Origin: Acidobacterium sp049965615
GTDB lineage: Bacteria > Acidobacteriota > Terriglobia > Terriglobales > Acidobacteriaceae
Assembly: GCA_049965615.1 (NCBI GenBank)
Contig: JBMFWD010000010.1
Span: forward strand, 1 to 64,000
DNA: 64,000 bases
Reading direction: 5' to 3'
The notes below the pieces were generated by a model that had not been told where the DNA came from, made no database searches, and saw nothing but the letters and a program-made list of their open reading frames with translations. The number at the start of each line of letters is the position of its first letter. Within the stretch, counting starts at the first letter, position 1. The position numbers were made by a program, and so were the translations under genes. Below, piece after piece: positions 26,058-33,811 of this stretch.

Positions 26058-26364
26058 CTATTCTCCAATGGAGAACCCGCGGCCATGCAGGGGAGGCAGC
26101 AGAAGTTTGACAATTCCGGGAATGGGCGCAGGCTCTTTCAGGCGGGCAATTTGCGTAAGAACCCATTGAAGAACTCATTGGGCCAGCTTTTGCAGGGGCT
26201 AAAGCCCCGGTTGTTTTGCTGCACTTACGGCCCGACTAAAGTCGTGCCCTTGTTACAAAGCCCGCGGCGGTAGACGCAAAAGCGAGCCTGCCGCAGTGTG
26301 CGTTCAGGCCCCTTTGAGGGGCCAATCGCATAAAGCCTCCGGCTTTGCCGGAGGATAGTTACTC
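26058..26364. repeat. 307-bp dispersed repeat, copy 2
   Basis: Same length and orientation as 9501-9807, with some two dozen substitutions. The palindromes GGGGCTAAAGCCCC, the ACTTTAGT core and CCTCCGGCTTTGCCGGAGG are retained. It fills the gap between larB and icd. Confidence 0.9.
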
Positions 26365-26564
26365 GATCTTCGCGAGTCATTGGCTCCGACGATGGCTGAT
26401 TTGGAGTAAGGGATTCGGTGGTCGGAGTTGGAGATGGTGAGTAGCACCTTATTGTAGAGCCGTCGTTGGCTTCTCTGTCGGTGATACGGTGCATTGCCAC
26501 CGGTATTTTCGGGGTGTTAGGTTTGATCTGATCAGCACCCTATAAAAGTTGAGGTATCACGCAC

Positions 26565-27968
26565 ATGCAGGCGAGTTATAACGGGCATGCGCTGCCTGAG
26601 GGCGGCCAGCCGATTCAATACGCTGACGGTAAGTATGAAATTCCCGACCATCCGATTATTCCCTTTATTGAGGGCGATGGCACGGGCCGCGACATCTGGA
26701 AGGCTTCGCAGCGGGTGTTTGACGCGGCGGTGGCGAAGGCCTATGGCGGCCAGCGTTCTGTAAAGTGGTTTGAGATTTATGCCGGCGAGAAAGCGTTTCG
26801 CGAGTTTAAGACTTGGCTGCCGGATGACTCGGTGAAGGCGGCGATGGATTTGCGGGTGAGCATCAAGGGGCCGCTGACGACGCCGGTGGGCGGCGGGATT
26901 CGGTCTCTGAATGTGGCGCTGCGGCAGTTGATGGACCTGTATGCGTGCGTGCGTCCGGTGAAGTACTACCAGGGCGTGCCTAGCCCGGTGAAGCACCCGG
27001 ACAAGCTGGATGTGGTGATCTTCCGCGAGAACACGGAAGACGTGTATGCGGGCATTGAGTTCAAGCAGGGCACGGCTGAAGTGAAGAAGCTGATCGACTT
27101 TTTGAACGATGAGATTCTGAAGGGCGGGAAGAAGAAGATTCGGACGGATTCGGGCGTGGGCATCAAGCCGATCTCGATTACCGGCACGAAGCGGCTGGTG
27201 CGGAAGGCGATTGAGTATGCGATTGAGAACCACCGGCGGTCGGTGACGCTGGTGCATAAGGGCAACATCCAGAAGTTTACGGAGGGCGCGTTCCGGGAGT
27301 GGGGCTACGAGGTTGCGGTGGATGAGTTCCGCGACCATGTGGTGACGGAGCGGGAGAGCTGGATTCTGGGTAATGCCGAGGCGAATCCGAAGCTGACGGT
27401 GGAAGAGAATGCGGCGCTGATTGAGCCGGGACTGGAGTTTGGGTCCGAAGAGTTCCGGAAGGAGCTTTATGCGGAGATCAAGGGCGTACTGGATTCGATC
27501 GGGAAGTCGCATGGCGAAGGCAAGTGGAAGCAGAAGATCCTGATCAACGACCGCATTGCGGATTCGATCTTCCAGCAGGTGATTATCAGGCCGGCGGAGT
27601 ATGACATTCTGGCTTGCCCGAACCTGAACGGCGATTACATCTCTGACGCCTGCGCGGCGCAGGTGGGCGGGCTGGGGATTGCTCCCGGCGCGAACATCGG
27701 CGATGGCTATGCGGTGTTTGAGGCGACGCACGGGACGGCTCCGAAGTATGCGGACAAGGATGTGATCAATCCGGGTTCGGTGATGCTTTCGGGCGTGATG
27801 ATGTTCGAGTTCCTGGGCTGGAAGGAAGCGGCCAGGCTGATTGAGACTTCGATGGAGAAGACGATTCAGCAGAAGTTCGTGACGTATGACTTTGAGCGCC
27901 AGATGGAAGGCGCTACGAAGGTGAAGACGAGCGAGTTTGCTACGAAGATGATCGAGAATATGGGTTAG
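26565..27968 (+). CDS. icd: NADP-dependent isocitrate dehydrogenase
   Basis: 467 aa, longer than the ~416 aa E. coli protein through an N-terminal extension and internal insertions. Oxidatively decarboxylates isocitrate in the TCA cycle. The substrate loop GGIRSLNVALRQ carries Ser114, the residue phosphorylated in E. coli; LVHKGNIQKFTEG and NLNGDYISD hold catalytic residues; HGTAPKYADKDVINPG has the Lys-Tyr pair that marks NADP preference. A TATAAA lies about 25 bases before the ATG with a GAGG between. mdh follows 215 bases later. Confidence 0.96.
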   Translation: MQASYNGHALPEGGQPIQYADGKYEIPDHPIIPFIEGDGTGRDIWKASQRVFDAAVAKAYGGQRSVKWFEIYAGEKAFREFKTWLPDDSVKAAMDLRVSIKGPLTTPVGGGIRSLNVALRQLMDLYACVRPVKYYQGVPSPVKHPDKLDVVIFRENTEDVYAGIEFKQGTAEVKKLIDFLNDEILKGGKKKIRTDSGVGIKPISITGTKRLVRKAIEYAIENHRRSVTLVHKGNIQKFTEGAFREWGYEVAVDEFRDHVVTERESWILGNAEANPKLTVEENAALIEPGLEFGSEEFRKELYAEIKGVLDSIGKSHGEGKWKQKILINDRIADSIFQQVIIRPAEYDILACPNLNGDYISDACAAQVGGLGIAPGANIGDGYAVFEATHGTAPKYADKDVINPGSVMLSGVMMFEFLGWKEAARLIETSMEKTIQQKFVTYDFERQMEGATKVKTSEFATKMIENMG

Positions 27969-28183
27969 TCACCCGGGGAACCGCGTCTTCGGCGCAAAAA
28001 AATACAGGGGTCCGCTCGATGGCGAGCCTTCTGTTTGTTTCAGGAAACTGGCCTGGGATGGGGCGCTGCAGGATTTGGCGAAACCTTGTTTAATAGAGAG
28101 TTGAGGCTCTCGCCCAACACGTTCGAAATTCCATTGAAAAACATCGAGATGCGGCAGGAGCCGCTGAATACTGAAGGAGCAAC

Positions 28184-29110
28184 ATGCGAAAGAAAGTATC
28201 GATTGTAGGCGCGGGTAATGTTGGCGCCACCGCCGCCCACTGGATTGCCTCAAAGGAACTCGCCGACGTTGTTCTGATCGACATTGTCGATGGCGTGCCG
28301 CAGGGCAAGGGTCTGGACCTGCTGGAGGCGATGCCGATTGAGAAGCGGGACAGCCACGTGACTGGGACCAATGATTACGCGGATACGGCGAACTCGGACA
28401 TCGTGATTATCACAGCAGGTTTGCCTCGCAAGCCGGGCATGAGCCGCGATGATCTGCTGAATACGAATTACAAGATCATGTCGGATGTGGTGGGCAAGGT
28501 GATGCAGCACTCGCCGAACTGCATTCTGATTATTGTTTCGAATCCGCTGGATGCGATGGCGCAGGCTGCGTATCGGCAGGCGAAGGTGCCGCGCGAGCGG
28601 GTGATCGGCATGGCGGGAATTCTGGATTCGGCGCGCTTCCGGACGTTTATTGCCGAGGAGCTGAACGTGTCGGTGGAGAACGTGACGGCGTTTGTGCTGG
28701 GCGGACACGGGGACACGATGGTTCCGCTGCCACGGTACTCGACGGTGGCCGGGATTCCGATCACCGAACTGATACCGGCCGAGCGCATTGAACAACTGGT
28801 GCAGCGGACGCGCGACGGCGGCGCGGAGATTGTGAAGTACCTGAAGACGGGCAGCGCCTACTATGCTCCTTCGGCGGCGGCCGTGGAGATGGTGGAAGCG
28901 ATTCTGAAGGACAAGAAGAAGATTGTGCCCTGCGCGGTTTACCTGGAAGGCGAGTACGGCATCAGCGGTTACTACGTTGGCGTGCCTTGCAAGCTGGGTG
29001 CGAAGGGTCTGGAGCAGATTGTGGAGATCAAGCTGACTCCGGAAGAGGACGCGGCGCTGAAGAAGAGCGCGGCGGCAGTGAAGGAACTTTGCGCCGTGAT
29101 CGGCGTGTAG
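28184..29110 (+). CDS. mdh: Malate dehydrogenase (LDH-like type)
   Basis: 308 aa. Interconverts malate and oxaloacetate with NAD. The Rossmann loop is GAGNVGATAAHW; the specificity loop GLPRKPGMSRDDLL has Arg at the oxaloacetate-recognising position, which separates it from lactate dehydrogenase; the catalytic His is in GGHGDTMVPL. AAGGAG precedes the ATG at optimal spacing. A strong terminator follows at 29157. Confidence 0.96.
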   Translation: MRKKVSIVGAGNVGATAAHWIASKELADVVLIDIVDGVPQGKGLDLLEAMPIEKRDSHVTGTNDYADTANSDIVIITAGLPRKPGMSRDDLLNTNYKIMSDVVGKVMQHSPNCILIIVSNPLDAMAQAAYRQAKVPRERVIGMAGILDSARFRTFIAEELNVSVENVTAFVLGGHGDTMVPLPRYSTVAGIPITELIPAERIEQLVQRTRDGGAEIVKYLKTGSAYYAPSAAAVEMVEAILKDKKKIVPCAVYLEGEYGISGYYVGVPCKLGAKGLEQIVEIKLTPEEDAALKKSAAAVKELCAVIGV

Positions 29111-29156
29111 GGATTCGGCGTCCAGACAATCACGGCTTTGCCGCAAAGAGAAAAGG

Positions 29157-29183
29157 AAAGGCCCGCTTCGTGCGGGCCTTTTT
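29157..29183 (+). terminator. Terminator after mdh
   Basis: AAAGGCCCGC and GCGGGCCTTT form a stem with a short TTCGT loop, followed by TTTTT. It separates mdh from the convergent toxin gene. Confidence 0.9.
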
Positions 29184-29205
29184 GCTCTGGGAACAGGAAA
29201 AGTCC

Positions 29206-29619
29206 TCAATCCAGTCTTACCTCCGCGAAGTCGACGGCGTAGCGTCGCTTGTCGCACGTGATGAGGCGGTCAGCGCAGAGAGCAGCGTGTGCTCCTACGA
29301 TGTAATCCGCGGGGAGTCGACGGGGTTCTCCGTCTCTGTGTTGACGCCGCCGAATGACATAATCACGGTACCTTTCAGCGGCGAGATTCCATACGTCGCG
29401 TTTGAGCGCCCAGTCGACGGTGATGCTGGTGATGGCGAGGAAATCATCCACTCGCGATCGAGTGATGCGTGGATACCCATGCAATTCGGTGTAAACGACG
29501 GGGCAGATGACCAAGCCGCCCGTCAGACGGGCTTGATTCAGATGTTGGAGAAGTTGCGGGCCGGATTTCTCGCCAGACCAGATGGCAGAAATGACATTGG
29601 TGTCGATGGCGGTTCTCAC
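29206..29619 (-). CDS. vapC: PIN-domain toxin, VapC type
   Basis: 137 aa. PIN-fold ribonuclease; the magnesium-binding acids are Asp6 (AIDTNV), Glu45 (YTELHG), Asp105 (LPADYIVGAHA) and Asp123 (TCDKRRY). VapC toxins cleave tRNA or rRNA when not held by the antitoxin. Its ATG overlaps the antitoxin stop by four bases, the usual coupled order antitoxin then toxin. The target RNA is not predictable. Confidence 0.9.
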   Translation of the reverse strand: MRTAIDTNVISAIWSGEKSGPQLLQHLNQARLTGGLVICPVVYTELHGYPRITRSRVDDFLAITSITVDWALKRDVWNLAAERYRDYVIRRRQHRDGEPRRLPADYIVGAHAALCADRLITCDKRRYAVDFAEVRLD

Positions 29620-29867
29620 TTGACCTGGGGATCCTCGTCGCGCATTTCACTGATCCATGCGTTGATTTCTTCCATGTTTTTAAAGGCGGGGTAAGCGCCG
29701 AGGAATTGCTGAAAGGGGTTTTCCTGGCTGCGTTCGGGGCGGAGGATGGTTTTGTCGCCTTCGATGACGAACTCGACGCGGTCGCCTTCCTTGAGGCCGA
29801 GGCGGGTGCGGATTTCCTGGGGGATGGTGATTTGTCCCTTGCTGCTGACGGTGCTGGTGCGTCCCAT
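29616..29867 (-). CDS. vapB: AbrB/MazE-type antitoxin
   Basis: 83 aa. The N-terminal SpoVT-AbrB swapped-hairpin DNA-binding domain is plain (STVSSKGQITIPQEIRTRLGLKEGDRVEF); the C-terminal 35 residues would wrap the toxin. It should neutralise VapC and repress its own promoter. AGAGGT precedes the ATG. A perfect inverted repeat 33 bases upstream is a fitting operator. Confidence 0.9.
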   Translation of the reverse strand: MGRTSTVSSKGQITIPQEIRTRLGLKEGDRVEFVIEGDKTILRPERSQENPFQQFLGAYPAFKNMEEINAWISEMRDEDPQVK

Positions 29868-29899
29868 GACGGGTGAACCTCTGTAGTAAAGATAGCATT

Positions 29900-29917
29900 C
29901 TTTACCAGCAGGTAAAG
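29900..29917. promoter_or_regulatory. Inverted repeat, probable toxin-antitoxin operator
   Basis: CTTTACC-AGCA-GGTAAAG, two perfect 7-base arms with a 4-base spacer, lies 33 bases upstream of the antitoxin start. A further GTAAAG half-site is at 29886-29891. Position and symmetry fit autoregulation by the AbrB-like antitoxin; binding is inferred. Confidence 0.6.
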
Positions 29918-29923
29918 AAAATG

Positions 29924-29950
29924 AGAAGGCCCGCTGAGTGCGGGCCTTCT
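29924..29950 (-). terminator. Terminator after the cytoplasmic cyclophilin gene
   Basis: AGAAGGCCCGC pairs with GCGGGCCTTCT around a five-base loop; on the minus strand it is followed by CATTTTCTTT. It lies 20 bases past the cyclophilin stop and before the vapBC promoter. Confidence 0.75.
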
Positions 29951-29969
29951 GCGTGAGAGCGGGCGCGGT

Positions 29970-30497
29970 TTAGACGCGTTCGATGACGAGGGATTTGATG
30001 ACGACGTCTTTGTGGGGCTTGTCCATGCCGTTGCGGCCTACCTTGGAGATTTTGTCGGCGATTTCCTGGCCTTCGACGACTTCGCCGAAGATGGTGTGCC
30101 GTCCGGTGAGCCAGTCGGTGGGTGCGACGGTGATGAAGAACTGGGAGCCGTTGGTGTTGGGTCCGGCGTTGGCCATGGCGAGTTTGCCCTTGGTGTTGAA
30201 TCCGTGGGGAGAGCCCTTGGTTTCGTCTTCAAAGCGATAGCCGGGGCCGCCCATGCCGGTTCCGGCGGGGTCGCCGCCCTGGATCATGAAGTCGGGAATG
30301 ACGCGGTGGAAGATGGTTCCGTCGTAGAGCTTGTCTTTGCTCTTGTTGCGGGTGACGGGGTGGGTCCACTCGCGCGTGCCTTCGGCGAGTTCGATGAAGT
30401 TGGCGACGGTTTTGGGTGCGTCTTTTTCGAAGAGACGGCAGACGATGGTGCCTTCAGAGGTGTTGAAGATGGCGTAGGTTCCTGCTGGACGCGACAT
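29970..30497 (-). CDS. Peptidyl-prolyl cis-trans isomerase, cyclophilin type (cytoplasmic)
   Basis: 175 aa, single cyclophilin domain without signal peptide. The catalytic Arg lies in FHRVIPDFMIQGGD, with NGSQFFITVAPTDWLTGRHTIFG supplying the rest of the active site, including the Trp associated with cyclosporin binding. It assists protein folding. It lies 24 bases downstream of a second, exported cyclophilin gene, and the two probably form one transcript ending at the hairpin near 29937. Confidence 0.95.
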   Translation of the reverse strand: MSRPAGTYAIFNTSEGTIVCRLFEKDAPKTVANFIELAEGTREWTHPVTRNKSKDKLYDGTIFHRVIPDFMIQGGDPAGTGMGGPGYRFEDETKGSPHGFNTKGKLAMANAGPNTNGSQFFITVAPTDWLTGRHTIFGEVVEGQEIADKISKVGRNGMDKPHKDVVIKSLVIERV

Positions 30498-30521
30498 ATA
30501 TGGGTGCTCCCTGGAAGAAAT

Positions 30522-31337
30522 TTAATTTTGAGATTGCGGTTGGGTGACTGCGGCGCCGGGTGTGGGCGGCAGCGGCTGTCCCGGAGGGACGATGGTGACT
30601 TTGTCGAGTGTGACTGGGGAGAGCGGTTTGTTGTCCTCGGGATTGGTGGGCACGTCCGTGATGGTTTCCGCGACGATGACGCTGTCTGGCGTGCACTGAC
30701 CGAAGATGGTGTAGTGGCCGTTGAGCTGGAGCTGGGGGCTGACGGTGATGAAGAACTGGGAGCCGTTGGTGTTGGGTCCGGAGTTGGCCATGGCGAGGCG
30801 GCCGGCGACGTCGAAGTTGAGGCCGGGGACGATTTCGTCGTTGAACTGGTAGCCGGGGCCGCCCATTCCAGTGCCGAGCGGGTCGCCGCCCTGGATCATG
30901 AAGCCGGCGATGACGCGGTGAAAGATGGTTCCGTTATAGAAAGGCTTATTGTGCTCAACTTTGCCGTTGGCGGGGTTGGTCCAGGTTTTGGTGCCGGTGG
31001 CGAGGCCGATGAAGTTGGCGACGGTTTTGGGGGCTAGTTTGGAGTAGAGGCGGCAGACCATGCGTCCCATGGATGTGTCAAAGACAGCGGTGGGGCCGGT
31101 GGGCTGGGGTGAGGGTGGCTGAGCGTGCTGGGCCTGGGTGGAGGACTGCGGGGTGGGCGCGCCGGGCAGCGAGGACGCGTTGCTGGTGGTGGCCGGCGGC
31201 TGAGTCTGGGTTTGGGACTGCGTTTGCGACTGGGTTTGGGATTGGGGCTGCTGCGGGGTGGACTGCTGTGCGGCGAGGGTGCCGGTGAGCAGAAGTGGCG
31301 CTGCGAGGACGAGTGCGAATCGTTGAATAGAATGCAT
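30522..31337 (-). CDS. Peptidyl-prolyl cis-trans isomerase, cyclophilin type (exported)
   Basis: 271 aa. A signal peptide (residues 1-24, ending near LAAQQ) is followed by a low-complexity Gln/Ser/Thr/Pro linker of about 55 residues with repeated SQTQ units, then a cyclophilin domain with FHRVIAGFMIQGGD and NGSQFFITVSPQ. The Trp of the cytoplasmic copy is replaced (LQLNGHYTIFG). The ATG at 31337 is preferred to a TTG nine bases earlier. It likely folds envelope proteins in the periplasm. Confidence 0.9.
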   Translation of the reverse strand: MHSIQRFALVLAAPLLLTGTLAAQQSTPQQPQSQTQSQTQSQTQTQPPATTSNASSLPGAPTPQSSTQAQHAQPPSPQPTGPTAVFDTSMGRMVCRLYSKLAPKTVANFIGLATGTKTWTNPANGKVEHNKPFYNGTIFHRVIAGFMIQGGDPLGTGMGGPGYQFNDEIVPGLNFDVAGRLAMANSGPNTNGSQFFITVSPQLQLNGHYTIFGQCTPDSVIVAETITDVPTNPEDNKPLSPVTLDKVTIVPPGQPLPPTPGAAVTQPQSQN

Positions 31338-31457
31338 ATTTCCCAAAGGTTAAGAGTACCGGAAAGGGCGCGGGTGAGGCCAGCGGGCGGGGGAGGGGGT
31401 GAAGAATCGGCTTGCTTAAGTTGGTGTGAGGGGTAAGCCTGGGTGTGGAGGCGGCCT

Positions 31458-31940
31458 ATGTGGAAAGAGATTGTGGGGCACAAGGCAATTGCGGAGAAGA
31501 AGCATGATGACGATGATTGGATGGCGCTGGAGAAGATATCGCGGGCGCAACTGACGTCGGAGGATCCGGGTTTTCCACTGGAGAACGCTTTGAGCTTGCA
31601 TGCGGTGGGCCATGAGAAGGGCTGGAAAGCGCATGAGGCGGGTCCGCAGACGATTACGCTGACGTTTCTGCAGCCGGTGAAGCTGCGGCGGATTTTTCTG
31701 CGCTTTGTGGAGCGGGAGCATGCGCGGATGCAGGAGTTCTCATTGCGATATGTGACGCAGGCGGGGATGCAGCAGGAGATGGTGCGGCAGCAGTGGAACT
31801 TCAGCACGGGTGGTTCGACCGAGGAGGTGGAAGATTACACGGTGGAACTGGATGGGGTAACGCGGCTGGAATTGCGGATTGAACCGGATGTGGGGAGAGA
31901 CAAGGTGATGGCGACGCTGGATGCGTGGCGGGTGGCATAG
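31458..31940 (+). CDS. Hypothetical protein, possible discoidin-like beta-sandwich
   Basis: 160 aa, no signal peptide or membrane span. The pattern PQTITLTFLQPVKLRRIFLRFVEREHARMQEF followed by QQWNFSTGGSTEEVEDYTVEL and GVTRLELRIEPD alternates like the strands of F5/8-type carbohydrate-binding sandwiches, but no motif fixes the family. ATG 31458 is preceded by GGAGG at 6 bases, which overrules the in-frame GTG at 31443. It lies divergent from the exported cyclophilin and 66 bases before the beta-lactamase gene. Confidence 0.7.
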   Translation: MWKEIVGHKAIAEKKHDDDDWMALEKISRAQLTSEDPGFPLENALSLHAVGHEKGWKAHEAGPQTITLTFLQPVKLRRIFLRFVEREHARMQEFSLRYVTQAGMQQEMVRQQWNFSTGGSTEEVEDYTVELDGVTRLELRIEPDVGRDKVMATLDAWRVA

Positions 31941-32006
31941 GGGGTTCTGGTTGGGCGTGTGGGGTGCGCCGTTATGGGATAATCGGCTGCATTGTCGCGA
32001 GGTGAA

Positions 32007-32903
32007 ATGAGAACAAGGCGGGAGTTTCTGGGTGCGGCGCTGCTGGTTTCCGGCGGCGCTGTTTTGTTTGGGGAGCGTGGATGGGCGGGAGTTGTTCCGC
32101 CGGGACGCGTTGCCTTTGGGACGCGGATCCACCGTCTGGAGAGGGCGAGCGGCGGGCGGTTGGGGGTGTTCTGCGTGGACACGGGCACGGGCAGGGACTG
32201 GGGGTGGCGGGCGTACGAGCGATTCCCGATGTGCAGCACTTACAAGCTGCTGCTGGTGGGTGCGGTGCTGGCGGGAGTGGACCGTGGCAGGGATCGGCTG
32301 GGACGGCTGGTTCGATTTGATGCGCGGCAGCTTGTGGCTTATTCTCCGGTGACCCGTCAACATATTGCGGGCGGGATGACGGTGGAGGCATTGTGTGCGG
32401 CTGCGATTACGGTGAGCGACAATAGGGCTGCAAACCTGCTGCTGGATGGGCTGGGCGGGCCGAAGGTGGTGACGGAGTTTGCGCGGCGGTTGGGGGATGC
32501 GAAGACGCGGCTGGATCGAAACGAGCCGGATGTGAACGAGTGTTTACCGGGAGATCCTCGGGATACGACGACTCCTGCGGGGATGGCGCATGTTTTGCGC
32601 GCGCTGGTGCTGGGAGATGCACTGCGGCCGGCTTCGCGGGCGTTGCTGACGCAGTGGCTGGTGGCGGACAGGACAGGTGCGAAGCGGATTCATGCAGGGG
32701 TGCCGGAGAGCTGGCGGGAGGGTGACAAGACGGGCAGCGGGGAGCGGGGAACGACGAACGATGTGGCGATTCTTTGGCCACCGAAGGGGAAGCCGGTGCT
32801 GGTGGCTGCTTATTTAACAGGGGCGCCGGTGAGCCGCGAGCAGCGGGAAGCGACGCTGGCCGCAGTTGGCCGGGAAGTGGCGCGGGTGGTTGAGCGGGGT
32901 TGA
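32007..32903 (+). CDS. bla: Class A beta-lactamase, Tat-exported
   Basis: 298 aa. Serine hydrolase that opens beta-lactam rings in the periplasm. All class A motifs are present: Ser77-x-x-Lys80 in CSTYK, SDN (137-139), Glu173 and Asn177 in EPDVN, and KTG (241-243). The twin-arginine leader TRREFLGAALL is clear, so export is by Tat. A Cys precedes the active Ser, as in some carbapenemases, but the partner Cys after KTG is absent. No mobile element adjoins it, so it looks chromosomal and resident. GAGGTG precedes the ATG at 32007. Confidence 0.93.
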   Translation: MRTRREFLGAALLVSGGAVLFGERGWAGVVPPGRVAFGTRIHRLERASGGRLGVFCVDTGTGRDWGWRAYERFPMCSTYKLLLVGAVLAGVDRGRDRLGRLVRFDARQLVAYSPVTRQHIAGGMTVEALCAAAITVSDNRAANLLLDGLGGPKVVTEFARRLGDAKTRLDRNEPDVNECLPGDPRDTTTPAGMAHVLRALVLGDALRPASRALLTQWLVADRTGAKRIHAGVPESWREGDKTGSGERGTTNDVAILWPPKGKPVLVAAYLTGAPVSREQREATLAAVGREVARVVERG

Positions 32904-32949
32904 GCGGGAATTGGAATGTGCGGTGGCAGAGGGTCTTTGATCCAGAGAC

Positions 32950-32982
32950 AAAAATCCCGGCTGCGTGAGCCGGGATTTTTTG
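32950..32982. terminator. Bidirectional terminator between bla and sdhB
   Basis: AATCCCGGCT/AGCCGGGATT stem with GCGTG loop, flanked by A-rich and T6 tracts, placed in the 104-base gap between two convergent genes. It can serve both. Confidence 0.9.
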
Positions 32983-33007
32983 TTGCTGGTCTTGGTGGAG
33001 AGACGGT

Positions 33008-33811
33008 CTAGCCTTTTGAGCCGTTGCTCCAGGTGGTGACCGGGGTGATGACCTCCACGAGGTCGTCGCGCTTTCTGATGCTGGCTGTGCGGTAGTCGCG
33101 GTTCATGATTGCGATGACTTCGAGGGGGATTTCCTTTGGGCAGGCCTCGGTGCATTGACCGATGTTGGTGCATCCGCCGAAGGGCTCTTCGTTCATCTGC
33201 GCGACCATGTTGAGTGCCCGGCGATCCTGCTCGGGCTTGCCTTGCGGGAGCAGGCCGAGGTGGGAGATTTTTGCTCCGGTGAAGAGCGAGGCCGAGGCGT
33301 TGGGGCATGCGGCGACGCAGGCTCCGCAGCCGATGCAGGTGGCTGCGTCCATGGCGCGGTCAGCGATGCCCTTGGGGACGGGTATGGCGTTGCCGTCGGG
33401 AGCATTGCCGGTGGAGACGGAGATGTAGCCGCCCGCGGCGATGATGCGGTCGAAGGCGCGGCGGTCGACGACGAGGTCTTTGACGAGCGGGAAGGCTGCG
33501 GCGCGCCAGGGCTCGATGGTCAACTGATCGCCATCCTTGAAATGGCGCATGGTGAGCTGGCAGGCGGTGGTGGCGGATTTGGGGCCATGGGCATGGCCGT
33601 TGATCATGAATCCGCAGGAGCCGCAGATGCCTTCGCGGCAGTCATGCTCGAAGGCAACAGGTTCTTCGCCGCGCTGGATGAGGTCCTCGTTGAGGACGTC
33701 GAGGCATTCGAGCATCGACATCTCCGGATTGACATTGTCGACGGAGTAGCTGACGAATTTGCCCTTTTCGTCCCGGTTCTTCTGACGCCAGATTTTCAGG
33801 GTCAATTTCAT
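33008..33811 (-). CDS. sdhB: Succinate dehydrogenase iron-sulfur subunit
   Basis: 267 aa. Carries the 2Fe-2S cluster (CREGICGSCGF and downstream ATTACQ) in the N-terminal plant-ferredoxin domain and the 4Fe-4S and 3Fe-4S clusters in the C-terminal domain (CIGCGACVAACPN and the later CTNIGQCTEACP). It passes electrons from SdhA to quinone. The ATG follows the sdhA stop directly. Last gene of sdhC-sdhA-sdhB. Confidence 0.96.
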   Translation of the reverse strand: MKLTLKIWRQKNRDEKGKFVSYSVDNVNPEMSMLECLDVLNEDLIQRGEEPVAFEHDCREGICGSCGFMINGHAHGPKSATTACQLTMRHFKDGDQLTIEPWRAAAFPLVKDLVVDRRAFDRIIAAGGYISVSTGNAPDGNAIPVPKGIADRAMDAATCIGCGACVAACPNASASLFTGAKISHLGLLPQGKPEQDRRALNMVAQMNEEPFGGCTNIGQCTEACPKEIPLEVIAIMNRDYRTASIRKRDDLVEVITPVTTWSNGSKG

